Source: Oscillospiraceae bacterium (lineage in GTDB: Bacteria; Bacillota; Clostridia; Oscillospirales; Oscillospiraceae). From it: a DNA stretch of 64,000 bases. Of the stretch, positions 44,102 to 51,637 are shown one piece after another. Under the pieces are notes generated by a model. The model was not told where the DNA came from, did not search any database, and worked only from the letters and a program-made list of their open reading frames with translations. The stretch is from the NCBI GenBank assembly GCA_015068135.1, contig SVLB01000003.1, positions 1 to 64,000 on the forward strand, given 5' to 3'. The position numbers were made by a program, and so were the translations under genes. Each line of letters opens with the position of its first letter. Within the stretch, counting starts at the first letter, position 1.

Positions 44102-44872
44102 TCATTTTCCCCTACGGAGCGAACTGGGAGGATAGCCATAATAAGCCTTGAACTTTCTGGAAAAATTGCACAGGTCAGAAAACCCGGTCAAAGACGCCAC
44201 ACTCGTTACGCTGTGGCCCTGCAGCAGAAAGTCTCTTGCTTTTTCCAGTCTGAAACGGGTCAGATATTCCTGGGGTGAACACCCGTAGGTTTTGGAAAAA
44301 AGTGCCGTCAAATACCGTCTGTCAATATGAAGGGATTTGGCGATCTGGGCAATACTGACCTTTTGCATATAGGTATTGTCCAGACAGGTCTTGGCTTTGA
44401 CTGCATAATCTGAAACAGACAGATTGCCCTCTTTACTGTCCCGGGACAGAATGCACAGCAGTTGGAAGGTAAGCCCAAAGATCTCCGCGTCCAGGCCGTC
44501 CTGATCACAGCGGTCCCGGATCCTCTGAAAAACGCCCAGTGCCTGGCTCTGACGAATCACGGGAGTGGACAAAAAATCAAATTCCCCCGAAGCGGTAAAC
44601 CCGATCCATGCGTACCGCCAGGGATCACGGTCGCTTGCATAATAGGTGGTGATCTGACCGGGAGGGATCACAAAAATATCCCCTTGTGTAAGGGGGTAGG
44701 TAACCCCTTCCCGCTCAAAATAACCGTTTCCCGAGAAGACATAGTGGAGCAGGTAATATTCCCGCACTGCCGGACCATGGCAGTGTCCCGGCAAACATTC
44801 CTGGTAGCCGTAGTTGACCGGTGCGACCGTATGCCAGATCCCAGGGATAATAAAATGATCTCTCACGTTCAT
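44102..44872 (-). CDS. AraC-family regulator beside alpha-galactosidase
   Basis: A 256-residue regulator: N-terminal cupin (HYVFSGNGYFEREGVTYPLT, IFVIPPGQITTYYASD) and a C-terminal double helix-turn-helix (VSIAQIAKSLHIDRRYLTAL, HSVTSVASLTGFSDLCNFSR, YYGYPPSSLR). It diverges from the GH4 gene across 110 bp, so it most likely controls that gene in response to an alpha-galactoside. Confidence 0.9.
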   Translation of the reverse strand: MNVRDHFIIPGIWHTVAPVNYGYQECLPGHCHGPAVREYYLLHYVFSGNGYFEREGVTYPLTQGDIFVIPPGQITTYYASDRDPWRYAWIGFTASGEFDFLSTPVIRQSQALGVFQRIRDRCDQDGLDAEIFGLTFQLLCILSRDSKEGNLSVSDYAVKAKTCLDNTYMQKVSIAQIAKSLHIDRRYLTALFSKTYGCSPQEYLTRFRLEKARDFLLQGHSVTSVASLTGFSDLCNFSRKFKAYYGYPPSSLRRGK

Positions 44873-44981
44873 ACGCCCCCTTCATTATATTCCATTTTAC
44901 CAAATATCACCTCCATTTTGCAATAGTTTTTTCGTTGCTCCATGTTATAATCAAAATAAAAATATCACGGAGGGAAATACC

Positions 44982-46307
44982 ATGCTGAAAATTACCTTTT
45001 TGGGCGCAGGCAGTACCATCTTTGCCCGCAATGTTCTTGGTGATGTCATGTGCACCCCGGCGCTGTGCCAATGCGAGATCGCGCTGTATGACATTGACGA
45101 AACACGGCTGAAGGAAAGCGAAAAGATCTTGCAGACCATCAACAAAAACGTCAATGAGAGCCGGGCGGTGATCAAGTCCTACCTGGGACCGGAGAACCGC
45201 AAGGAAGCCCTTCGGGGTGCCCGTTTTGTGGTCAACGCAGTTCATATCGGCGGTTATGAGCCCTGCACCGTCATTGATTTCGAGATCCCCAAAAAGTACG
45301 GCCTTCGTCAGACCATTGCAGATACCCTGGGCATTGGCGGCATCATGCGTGCCCTGCGCACCATCCCGGTCATGGAGGAATTTGCCCGGGATATGGAAGC
45401 GGTATGCCCGGATGCGTGGCTGCTCAATTATACCAACCCCATGGGTATGCTCACGGGCTACATGCAGCGCTATACCAATATCAAAACCGTAGGACTTTGC
45501 CACAGTGTGCAGGTCTGTGCCAAGTGGATTTTGGAAAGAGTGGATATGCTTGACAAGCTGGAAAACCATCAGGAGCTGATCGCAGGCATTAACCACATGG
45601 GTTGGCTGCTGGAGATCCGGGACAAGGACGGAAACGACCTGTATCCCGAGATCCGCAAAAGAGCCAGGGAAAAGAATCAGGCCGGAAAGCATGATGATAT
45701 GGTCCGCTTTGACTATATCAACCGGTTCGGTTATTACTGCACGGAATCCAGCGAGCATAACGCCGAATACAATCCTTTCTACATCAAAGAAAAGTACCCT
45801 GAGCTGATCGAGCGGTACAACATTCCTCTGGACGAGTATCCCAGACGCTGTGTCAATCAGATCAAGGAATGGAAAGAGCTGAGCGAAAAACTGGTGTCGG
45901 ACAGCAGCCTGACCCATACCCGGTCTCATGAATACGCATCCTACATCATGGAAGCCATGTGTACGGATACCCCCATCCGTATTGGCGGTAACGTTCTCAA
46001 TACCGGGCATCTGATCTCCGATTTCCCCGAACAGGCATGTGTGGAGGTTCCCTGCCTTGTGGACGGGGCAGGCATCCATCCTACCTATGTAGGCGCACTG
46101 CCTCCGGTCCTGGCCGCCATGAATATGACCAATATCAACGTGCAGCTGCTGACCATCGAAGCGGCAAGAACCAAACGCGTTGAGGATATTCTTCACGCAG
46201 CCATGCTCGACCCCCACACCGCCGCAGAGCTTTCTATCGATGATATCGAGAAAATGGTCCTGGAGCTGATCGAAGCACATGGCGAATACATGTCCATGTA
46301 TCACTAA
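44982..46307 (+). CDS. Glycoside hydrolase family 4, alpha-galactosidase (MelA type)
   Basis: A 441-residue NAD- and Mn-dependent GH4 enzyme: nucleotide loop FLGAGSTIFARN, LNYTNPMGMLTGYM and metal-binding Cys in GLCHSVQ followed by GINHMGWLLE with its His. CHSVQ is typical of the alpha-galactosidase branch; alpha-galacturonidase is an alternative. GH4 cleaves by redox-assisted elimination in the cytosol. A -10 box TATAAT at 44946-44951 and GGAGG before the start are visible. It ends at a terminator. Confidence 0.92.
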   Translation: MLKITFLGAGSTIFARNVLGDVMCTPALCQCEIALYDIDETRLKESEKILQTINKNVNESRAVIKSYLGPENRKEALRGARFVVNAVHIGGYEPCTVIDFEIPKKYGLRQTIADTLGIGGIMRALRTIPVMEEFARDMEAVCPDAWLLNYTNPMGMLTGYMQRYTNIKTVGLCHSVQVCAKWILERVDMLDKLENHQELIAGINHMGWLLEIRDKDGNDLYPEIRKRAREKNQAGKHDDMVRFDYINRFGYYCTESSEHNAEYNPFYIKEKYPELIERYNIPLDEYPRRCVNQIKEWKELSEKLVSDSSLTHTRSHEYASYIMEAMCTDTPIRIGGNVLNTGHLISDFPEQACVEVPCLVDGAGIHPTYVGALPPVLAAMNMTNINVQLLTIEAARTKRVEDILHAAMLDPHTAAELSIDDIEKMVLELIEAHGEYMSMYH

Positions 46308-46350
46308 CCATCCATTTAAGTGGTTTAATCCAATATTCTTATCAAAAATA

Positions 46351-46379
46351 CCCAGCTTGGATCCTTTTCCAGGCTGGGC
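46351..46379. terminator. Terminator after GH4 gene
   Basis: CCCAGCTTGGA / TCCAGGCTGGG, an 11-bp stem with one wobble pair, followed on the plus strand by CATTTTCTGTTT. It lies between the convergent GH4 and kinase genes. Confidence 0.75.
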
Positions 46380-46420
46380 ATTTTCTGTTTGGAACAGTAT
46401 TGAAATACAGGTTGCGGTCC

Positions 46421-47122
46421 TTATAATGCTGCCCGCAGTTCGGCAGCAGTTTGGTAGCGTTCATCCGGATTTACTGAGGTGCATTTGCGGACGATTCGGC
46501 CGGCCTTTCCGGAGGCCATGGTCACACTTGGGTGCTGGCCGGTTAACATAACATTGTACAGGACACCGGCGGCATAAATGTCGGTTCGGGCATCAGTCTG
46601 AGAAAGACCCAGCTGTTCCGGTGACACAAAACCTACAGTACCCATAATCACGGTGTCACGGTTGCATTCCTTCACGCACCGGGAGGCATTAAAATCAATC
46701 AGCACCACTCTGCCCTTATCTGAGATGATCACGTTTTCCGGCTTGATATCCCGATGTACCAGGCCACGGCTATGGAGCACTTCCATTGCGTGACATAGCG
46801 CAATCATAATGCGTTGCGCACCTTGTTTGTGGTAACGGTTGGATTCCATGATCTGGGCAACGGTCATGCCGGGAATATATTCTTCCAAAACAATTTGCCC
46901 ATCGTCTACCAAGATCGTGTCAAAGATTTCCGGCAAGTTTTCGCATCGGATCTTTGCCAAACGTTCGTAGCCATCCAATTGACGAGGGTAACTGCGCAAA
47001 ACCAGGTCTCTGCCCAGTTCCCGGTGACGCAGCTGTAACACCTTACAGCCGTTCTTGGTGCTGAGTACTTCCACCAGCGCAAGGGTGTTTCTCAAGCTGC
47101 TGATATACGCTTCTCTCGTCAT
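46421..47122 (-). CDS. Small serine/threonine kinase-like protein
   Basis: A 233-residue Hanks-type kinase domain without membrane or sensor region. The catalytic loop is intact (LVHRDIKPENVII) and the metal loop reads LIDFNASR instead of DFG. GTVGFVSPEQ and RTDIYAAGVLY match the C-lobe. In the N-lobe the usual VAIK lysine position appears as LVLRSYP, with Arg, and no Gly-rich loop is evident, so activity is uncertain. It is third in an operon with a zinc-ribbon membrane protein and an HTH-like protein, 21 bp after the former. A phosphorylation-based signalling cassette is inferred. Confidence 0.85.
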   Translation of the reverse strand: MTREAYISSLRNTLALVEVLSTKNGCKVLQLRHRELGRDLVLRSYPRQLDGYERLAKIRCENLPEIFDTILVDDGQIVLEEYIPGMTVAQIMESNRYHKQGAQRIMIALCHAMEVLHSRGLVHRDIKPENVIISDKGRVVLIDFNASRCVKECNRDTVIMGTVGFVSPEQLGLSQTDARTDIYAAGVLYNVMLTGQHPSVTMASGKAGRIVRKCTSVNPDERYQTAAELRAAL

Positions 47123-47143
47123 ATTCCCCTCCAGATGAATTGG

Positions 47144-47872
47144 TTAGATCAGCGCATCCTGCCAGCGAAAACCGTAGTCTGCCGCTAAATCAGACCACAG
47201 GCTTCCTTCTTTGTTTTCCAGATAGTCCGGGCAATGGATGATGAAGTGTTCTGTGCAACCGGAAAATGCCATCAAGTCAATAAAAACATCCTCATGCAGG
47301 TGCAAATCCGTCAAAGGATATCCGCCAAAGGCATCCCCCCACACAAAGCACACATTGTACCCCAGGTCAATGACCCGTGCATCTGTGCCGGAAAAAGCGC
47401 CGTCTGCGATAACGGTCACCAGTGTGTTGGTGTTGTCGTTTACAAAGGATGGAACCCGGTATACGCCATCCGGCGGTGTTCCTTCCACCCGGATCAGCAC
47501 ATAACAGTTATGCAAATTCACCGCCGTGGGGTGATCCTCCCCGGTAGCCGGGCGAAATGTATAGCGTACACCGTCCACTGTCTGGGTAACCGTGGTAATG
47601 GGCTCCCGGGATACTTCCGTGGTTTGTGCAGCCGCCGAGGAAGCTTCCGCTGTGCCGGACTGAGATGCGTTCTCCGATATGGCAGAATCTGAACAGACAA
47701 TCACAAGCACCAGTGCCACCAAAAGCAGGGAGCAAAGCACCACCAGCGGCCACCGGCGGGTTTTGTACACCGGTGGCTGGATTTGTTCTTTTTCCTCCAA
47801 AGAGGTCATACAGCGCAGGCAAAAATGGGCATTTTCGTCCAGCTCTGCCTTGCAATTAGGGCATAGTTTCAT
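47144..47872 (-). CDS. Zinc-ribbon membrane protein with LRR_5-like ectodomain
   Basis: A 242-residue protein: N-terminal zinc ribbon (CPNCKAELDENAHFCLRC), one transmembrane helix (WPLVVLCSLLLVALVLVIVCS, about 42-62), a Ser/Thr-rich linker and an outer domain with BspA/LRR_5-like units (VIADGAFSGTDARVIDLG, WGDAFGGYPLTDLHLHEDVF). The topology places the ribbon inside the cell and the repeats outside. The ATG overlaps the stop of the HTH-like gene (ATGA). Position between an HTH protein and a kinase suggests it senses or transmits an outside signal. Confidence 0.8.
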   Translation of the reverse strand: MKLCPNCKAELDENAHFCLRCMTSLEEKEQIQPPVYKTRRWPLVVLCSLLLVALVLVIVCSDSAISENASQSGTAEASSAAAQTTEVSREPITTVTQTVDGVRYTFRPATGEDHPTAVNLHNCYVLIRVEGTPPDGVYRVPSFVNDNTNTLVTVIADGAFSGTDARVIDLGYNVCFVWGDAFGGYPLTDLHLHEDVFIDLMAFSGCTEHFIIHCPDYLENKEGSLWSDLAADYGFRWQDALI

Positions 47873-48303
47873 GTCGTATTCTGTCCTAACGTTTCCATAC
47901 CGTAGTCATATAAAAGCTCGTTGATCTGCACCACAGACATTTTTTTGCAAATACCGTAAAGAACAATACTGTCAAAGGGGCGCTTCACATACAAAGTACT
48001 ATAGCCGGCAGTTTTTAAAAGCTGCTGAACCTGCTCTAGATTCAGTCCCATACCGATGGCCAAAGCCAATACTTTTCCCCGTTCCGGAATCCGGCTGCCG
48101 GCAAAAATATGGTAACCGTAGACTTCACTCATTTCCGCATTCTTGATGGCGGCAGCTTTGCTGATGCCGGTTTGTTTCAAAAGCTGCATCAAAAGCTGTG
48201 ACAAGGATTTATCTACCATATATTCCTTGTTGTCCTGATAAAAGCTTTGAAAATCCGAAGAAAGCTGCAGCTGCTTTACAATTTCTGATGTGTCCTTCTG
48301 CAT
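47869..48303 (-). CDS. HTH-like regulator of kinase operon
   Basis: A 144-residue protein of a type found beside small Ser/Thr kinases in Firmicutes: GISKAAAIKNAEMSEVYGYH, IFAGSRIPERGKVLALAIGM and YSTLYVKRPFDSIVLYGICK. The central part resembles a Cro/C1 helix-turn-helix. The start at 48303 lies 9 nt after AAGGGG; the ATG three codons upstream touches that site. It is first of three overlapping or closely spaced genes. Confidence 0.75.
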   Translation of the reverse strand: MQKDTSEIVKQLQLSSDFQSFYQDNKEYMVDKSLSQLLMQLLKQTGISKAAAIKNAEMSEVYGYHIFAGSRIPERGKVLALAIGMGLNLEQVQQLLKTAGYSTLYVKRPFDSIVLYGICKKMSVVQINELLYDYGMETLGQNTT

Positions 48304-48357
48304 AAAACGCATCCCCTTGCTTTTTTATATTTATAGCACGATATTCCTTAAAATGCA

Positions 48358-48387
48358 ACAAAGGAGATGGAAACCCACCTCCTTTTG
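48358..48387 (-). terminator. Terminator after XRE gene
   Basis: Minus strand AAAAGGAGGTGGG / CCATCTCCTTT forms a stem with a short loop followed by TGTTGCATTTT. It separates the XRE gene from the kinase operon on the same strand; nothing else is seen in 48313-48474. Confidence 0.65.
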
Positions 48388-48474
48388 CAAAATCGCAGTA
48401 CTATAACATATTCTCTCAAAAAAATCAAGATACTGACAGCAAATGAAAGAAAAATTTTTTTGTAGTATCTTAAA

Positions 48475-48756
48475 TTAAAGATTGTCCAAAAAATCCAGTA
48501 ATAGCTTCTTTTGCTTGGGGGACAGCTTGGAAAGCGCAACGGAGATCTCGTCTTCGCTTGTTGCTTCGTCAAAGAACTCCTTCAGTGAGATATTCATCGC
48601 ATCGCATAGCAGTTGCAAATGACCGATGGTAATATCAGATTCTCCTAACTCGACCCGGCGCAGATGTGACTGCGAAACGCCGGCACGTTCTGCCAGACCG
48701 TTCTGCGTATAGCCGCATTGTTTTCTTAAACTGATCAGGCGTTTACTGATATCCAT
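48475..48756 (-). CDS. XRE-family repressor
   Basis: A 93-residue regulator: helix-turn-helix at residues 5-62 (LRKQCGYTQNGLAERAGVSQ, SHLRRVELGESDITIGHL) and a helical tail (LSKLSPKQKKLLLDFLDNL). It diverges from the coiled-coil/YidD-like operon; two operator-like sites lie in the gap, one at its own start and one inside the opposing promoter. That arrangement fits an autoregulated repressor. Confidence 0.9.
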   Translation of the reverse strand: MDISKRLISLRKQCGYTQNGLAERAGVSQSHLRRVELGESDITIGHLQLLCDAMNISLKEFFDEATSEDEISVALSKLSPKQKKLLLDFLDNL

Positions 48757-48768
48757 AGTATCACCTCT

Positions 48769-48855
48769 AAAATAGTCTTATAAGGATTATTTTAGCAGAA
48801 AACCAATAACAATATTAGTTAGATAAGGTTGACAAAATAGTCCTATAAGAATATA
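48769..48855. promoter_or_regulatory. Pair of operator-like sites
   Basis: AAAATAGTCYTATAAG occurs at 48769-48784 and 48834-48849. The first copy extends to an imperfect palindrome with arms AAAATA / TATTTT (48769-48793). The second copy fills the spacer between the -35 and -10 boxes of the divergent promoter, so binding would block polymerase. Confidence 0.7.
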
Positions 48856-48857
48856 AT
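48829..48857 (+). promoter_or_regulatory. Consensus promoter of coiled-coil/YidD-like operon
   Basis: TTGACA (48829-48834), 17-nt spacer, TATAAT (48852-48857), a perfect match to the vegetative consensus with an operator-like site in its spacer. Strong when not repressed. Confidence 0.88.
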
Positions 48858-48924
48858 GTAATTATCTATCTTCTAAGTAGAAATAAAACTGTGATTTTAC
48901 AGATTAAAGAAAGGTTGATGATTT

Positions 48925-50172
48925 GTGGAGTTGACGCAGAATGAACTTATAGGAAAACTGGAAAAGATTTCAGGGTTGTATAAGGCGACTGTGGCGATCC
49001 GGACTGAAATGGACGAATTCGTGCCGGATGATCACTACAAAAGGGAAGTAATTGTGCCTGCGTTTCCCGGAGATTTTCAGACAGAAGAGGAGCGGGCGGT
49101 TTGGACAGACCGTCTTGACCACACTGGTGCGGAAGCCCCAGAGGTTGCGGAGCAGGCCCATCGGCGGTTCTATGGCCCTAAAAAACCAGAAAAACCAAAA
49201 ATCAAAGATTTTGAAAAGCCGGAAGATCGTGAACTACGCAATAAGCAAACGAAGTTTAACGGTTTATCCAAGCTTTTTGCGGGTATTGCTATTTTCTTTT
49301 TCCTCGGCACATTGTTAAACCTCAATGATGAGTATTCCGTCTTGCCTACATTGATTATCATCACGGTGCTTGCGGCCGCGGCATTTTTGTTCTTCGGATA
49401 TATGGTTAAGCAGCTAAAAGCCGAGGAAGCAAAGAAAGAAGCCGAGGCACTTGCTGCCTATAACCGTCAAAAGGAAGAAATTATGGCAGAATATGCCAAA
49501 AAGATGAAGGTTTATGAAGGCGAATGCACAGAGTATGAGGTCACACTGAAAAGTTTCCTGGAGGACTATCTGGCTTGGCGGGAAATTTTTATCCAAAGCG
49601 TGAAAGAAGAAGCGCAGATTGCTGAGAAGCTGGAAGCTGACAGAAAAGCTGCGGTAGAGAAAATCTATGAGGAGCGGTATCTTCCTGCGGAGGCAGCGCT
49701 GAATGAATGCAATGATCTGGTTTCAGAAGAGTATCTGCCGAATCTGAAGGTGATCATCGATCTGCTGAAAAGCAAGAGAGCGGATGACCTGAAAGAAGCC
49801 ATTAACCTATACGAAGAATTGGTATACCGTGAAAGACAGCTGCAGCTGCAGCGGGAACAGGAAGAGCAGAGAAGACGGGAGGAAGAACAGCGCCGTCAGG
49901 ATGAGGAGCGCCGCCACAAAGAGGAAATGCAGTTCCGCGAGAGTCAAGAACGACAGCGGAGATATGAGGAAGAACAGCGGCGCCGGGACGAGGAACGTCA
50001 CCATCAGGAAGATATGAAACAGCGCGAGCAGCAGGCCCGGGACGAAAAGTTGCGTGCGGACAAAGAGCGTCAAAGTCAGAAAAGATGTGTTTGGTGTGCA
50101 CATAGATCAACGTGCAGACAACAGTATTATGATGGTGCGTACAATTGCACCGGCTTTACACCCAGAAGATAA
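48925..50172 (+). CDS. Coiled-coil membrane protein with C-terminal Cys cluster
   Basis: A 415-residue protein of unknown function. Residues 1-115 are soluble, with a KKPEKPKIKDFEKPED-type linker. Two membrane helices lie near 117-132 and 139-160 (GIAIFFFLGTLL, LIIITVLAAAAFLFFGY). A coiled coil (165-255) and a highly charged Glu/Arg/Gln stretch (302-386) follow. The C-terminus holds four Cys (CVWC, STC, NC), a likely zinc site. The start is GTG, about 10 nt after AAAGG. It is first gene of an XRE-controlled operon. Both ends are predicted cytosolic; a membrane-tethered scaffold is the most I can infer. Confidence 0.8.
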   Translation: MELTQNELIGKLEKISGLYKATVAIRTEMDEFVPDDHYKREVIVPAFPGDFQTEEERAVWTDRLDHTGAEAPEVAEQAHRRFYGPKKPEKPKIKDFEKPEDRELRNKQTKFNGLSKLFAGIAIFFFLGTLLNLNDEYSVLPTLIIITVLAAAAFLFFGYMVKQLKAEEAKKEAEALAAYNRQKEEIMAEYAKKMKVYEGECTEYEVTLKSFLEDYLAWREIFIQSVKEEAQIAEKLEADRKAAVEKIYEERYLPAEAALNECNDLVSEEYLPNLKVIIDLLKSKRADDLKEAINLYEELVYRERQLQLQREQEEQRRREEEQRRQDEERRHKEEMQFRESQERQRRYEEEQRRRDEERHHQEDMKQREQQARDEKLRADKERQSQKRCVWCAHRSTCRQQYYDGAYNCTGFTPRR

Positions 50173-50250
50173 AAATAGAGTATTTAGCGCAAAAGCAGAG
50201 ATAAAAAAATAAAAAAGACACATAGTCTTGAAAATAAGGAGGAAAAGAAC

Positions 50251-50853
50251 ATGTCACAGAAGGAATATCAGTATCTTAAAACCGCCAGAAGTTTTCTCGT
50301 ACTTGGAGAAATGGATAAAGCATGTGTCCATTACGCCAAGGTTTCGCAAGACCATCCTGGAGAGGTGGCAGAGGCCGAATTCTTTGAAGCTTATATGGGA
50401 TACCAAAGCTTGCTGGCAGAAAACGATACAGCATCTGCCGTCAATGCGTTTAGGGCTATGGCAGCATGTGTGGAAAATGCCGTTAAATGTGTGAAGGCAT
50501 CTGACGAAGAGGAGATTGGGAAGATTCTTATTGTAACTGCAATGGTACAAGCTTATGTACCTGTTACCCGTTATTTGTATACCAGACGCATTTCTACCTC
50601 CAGTAGCACCATCGAGACCGGCGTGCTGGGTTTGTATGCTTTAGGTGATGCGATTAAGAATGCATTTGGTGCAAATCCTGAGACAATGAAGCAGGCAGCG
50701 GAGGCATGGAAGGAAGGCGTGTCCATCCAGCAACAATTCCACGCCTACAAGTATCAGGGTGCTCGGGCGGAGGATTATGCAGCGAAAATCCAGAAGGTAG
50801 AGCCGAACTATACAATGCCCAGCAAGGCGGGATGTATTTCTGTGGCGAAGTAA
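50251..50853 (+). CDS. Helical-repeat protein of unknown function
   Basis: A 200-residue soluble, mainly helical protein. The N-terminus reads like a TPR unit (KTARSFLVLGEMDKACVHYAKV); the middle (ILIVTAMVQAYVPVTRYLYT) and C-terminus are helical without known motifs. AAGGAGG precedes the start. It lies between the coiled-coil membrane protein (78 bp) and the YidD-like protein (30 bp), probably as an adaptor in the same assembly. Confidence 0.75.
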   Translation: MSQKEYQYLKTARSFLVLGEMDKACVHYAKVSQDHPGEVAEAEFFEAYMGYQSLLAENDTASAVNAFRAMAACVENAVKCVKASDEEEIGKILIVTAMVQAYVPVTRYLYTRRISTSSSTIETGVLGLYALGDAIKNAFGANPETMKQAAEAWKEGVSIQQQFHAYKYQGARAEDYAAKIQKVEPNYTMPSKAGCISVAK

Positions 50854-50883
50854 TTAGAGACCCTCATTCATTGTGGTGATGCT

Positions 50884-51336
50884 ATGAGTTCACCGGAATG
50901 GCAAGCCTATCTCTGTGCTTACTATGAACAAAAGAGGTTGGAAAGGTATCAACAGGAGCGTGTGCTTCCAAAACCCAAAACGACGAAGCTAACGGTTGTC
51001 CTATATGTGGCAGGTCTGTTGGTGATACTTTTTGGAGGCGTTGCGATGCTGCTTGCAGTTTCTGCTTTGGTAATGTGGCTGAATGCCCTTATTTCAATAC
51101 TATATGTTATCTGTGTGGCAGAAACATACGGTCGGCTGTTAGGAGTAAAAATTGTGGAATGCTATCAGCATTATGCACCAGAAGCAACAAGAAGAAGGTG
51201 CAAGTGTGTACCGTCGTGTTCCGAATATTCTATTTTGTGCCTCCAAAAGTATGAACTGATTTATGCCTTACTGAAAATCCGGAAACGGTTGTTTGTTACC
51301 TGTAAAGGCTTTGATTACATTGTTGACGAACCCTAA
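50884..51336 (+). CDS. Membrane protein with YidD-like domain
   Basis: A 150-residue protein. A basic N-terminal segment (1-35) is followed by two membrane helices (about 36-55 and 58-79) and a C-terminal domain (about 85-150) resembling YidD, the membrane-insertion efficiency factor. The matching signature is CKCVPSCSEYSILCLQKYEL, then KIRKRL, a single Cys and GFDYIVDEP in place of GxDPVP. Normal YidD is about 70-90 residues, lacks these helices and sits by yidC/rnpA; here there is no such context. It is last in the operon, ending at a strong terminator. Role unknown. Confidence 0.75.
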   Translation: MSSPEWQAYLCAYYEQKRLERYQQERVLPKPKTTKLTVVLYVAGLLVILFGGVAMLLAVSALVMWLNALISILYVICVAETYGRLLGVKIVECYQHYAPEATRRRCKCVPSCSEYSILCLQKYELIYALLKIRKRLFVTCKGFDYIVDEP

Positions 51337-51367
51337 AAACAGCGGCAGAATATTCTGCCGCTGTTTT
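51336..51367 (+). terminator. Terminator of YidD-like operon
   Basis: AAAACAGCGGCAGAAT / ATTCTGCCGCTGTTTT, a perfect palindrome of 32 bp with T-run, right at the stop codon. The following 51368-51516 contains no gene. Confidence 0.92.
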
Positions 51368-51516
51368 CTATATAGGGGATTGACGCCAACGCTGACACTA
51401 ACGTGCTTCAAATTGCCTATATGTCATAGTGTTAAATGTTTCTTAAAAGCGAGAAAACTGGAGAAAAGCATTGAGAAACCCAAAGAAAAAGCACAAATAC
51501 GCGCGGAGCGCGTTTA

Positions 51517-51561
51517 CTCATAACCCGGAGGTCGTAGATTCGAGTCCTGCCTCCGCAACCA
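51517..51561 (+). pseudogene. 3' fragment of initiator tRNA (fMet), probable integration scar
   Basis: CTCATAACCCGGAGGTCGTA begins the fragment, followed by TTCGAGTC and CCTCCGCAACCA. That corresponds to the CAU anticodon loop, anticodon 3' stem CCCG, variable loop, T-arm and acceptor 3' strand with CCA of initiator tRNA. The 5' half is absent: the upstream bases cannot pair with the anticodon or acceptor strands, and the T-stem has an A/C mismatch. Such a tRNA 3' end is the classic remnant left at one end of an element integrated in a tRNA gene. No integrase or intact tRNA is in the window. Confidence 0.75.
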
Positions 51562-51567
51562 TGAAAA

Positions 51568-51600
51568 GGGGCTGTCTCACTAAGAAAAGTGAGGCAGCCC
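51568..51600 (-). terminator. Terminator of GH95 gene
   Basis: GGGCTGCCTCACTTTTCTTA with GTGAGACAGCCC forms a 12-bp stem followed on the minus strand by CTTTTCAT. It shares the GGGCTGTCTCA end with the dispersed repeat family. Confidence 0.75.
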
Positions 51601-51637
51601 TAAAAACATAAGGATGTCAGCTCGGTTGGGAGATGGC

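Noticed and set aside
49802-50110. Minus-strand frame of 102 codons opposite the charged coil region
   Set aside because: Shadow of the Glu/Arg/Gln-rich stretch; no ribosome site and no motif.
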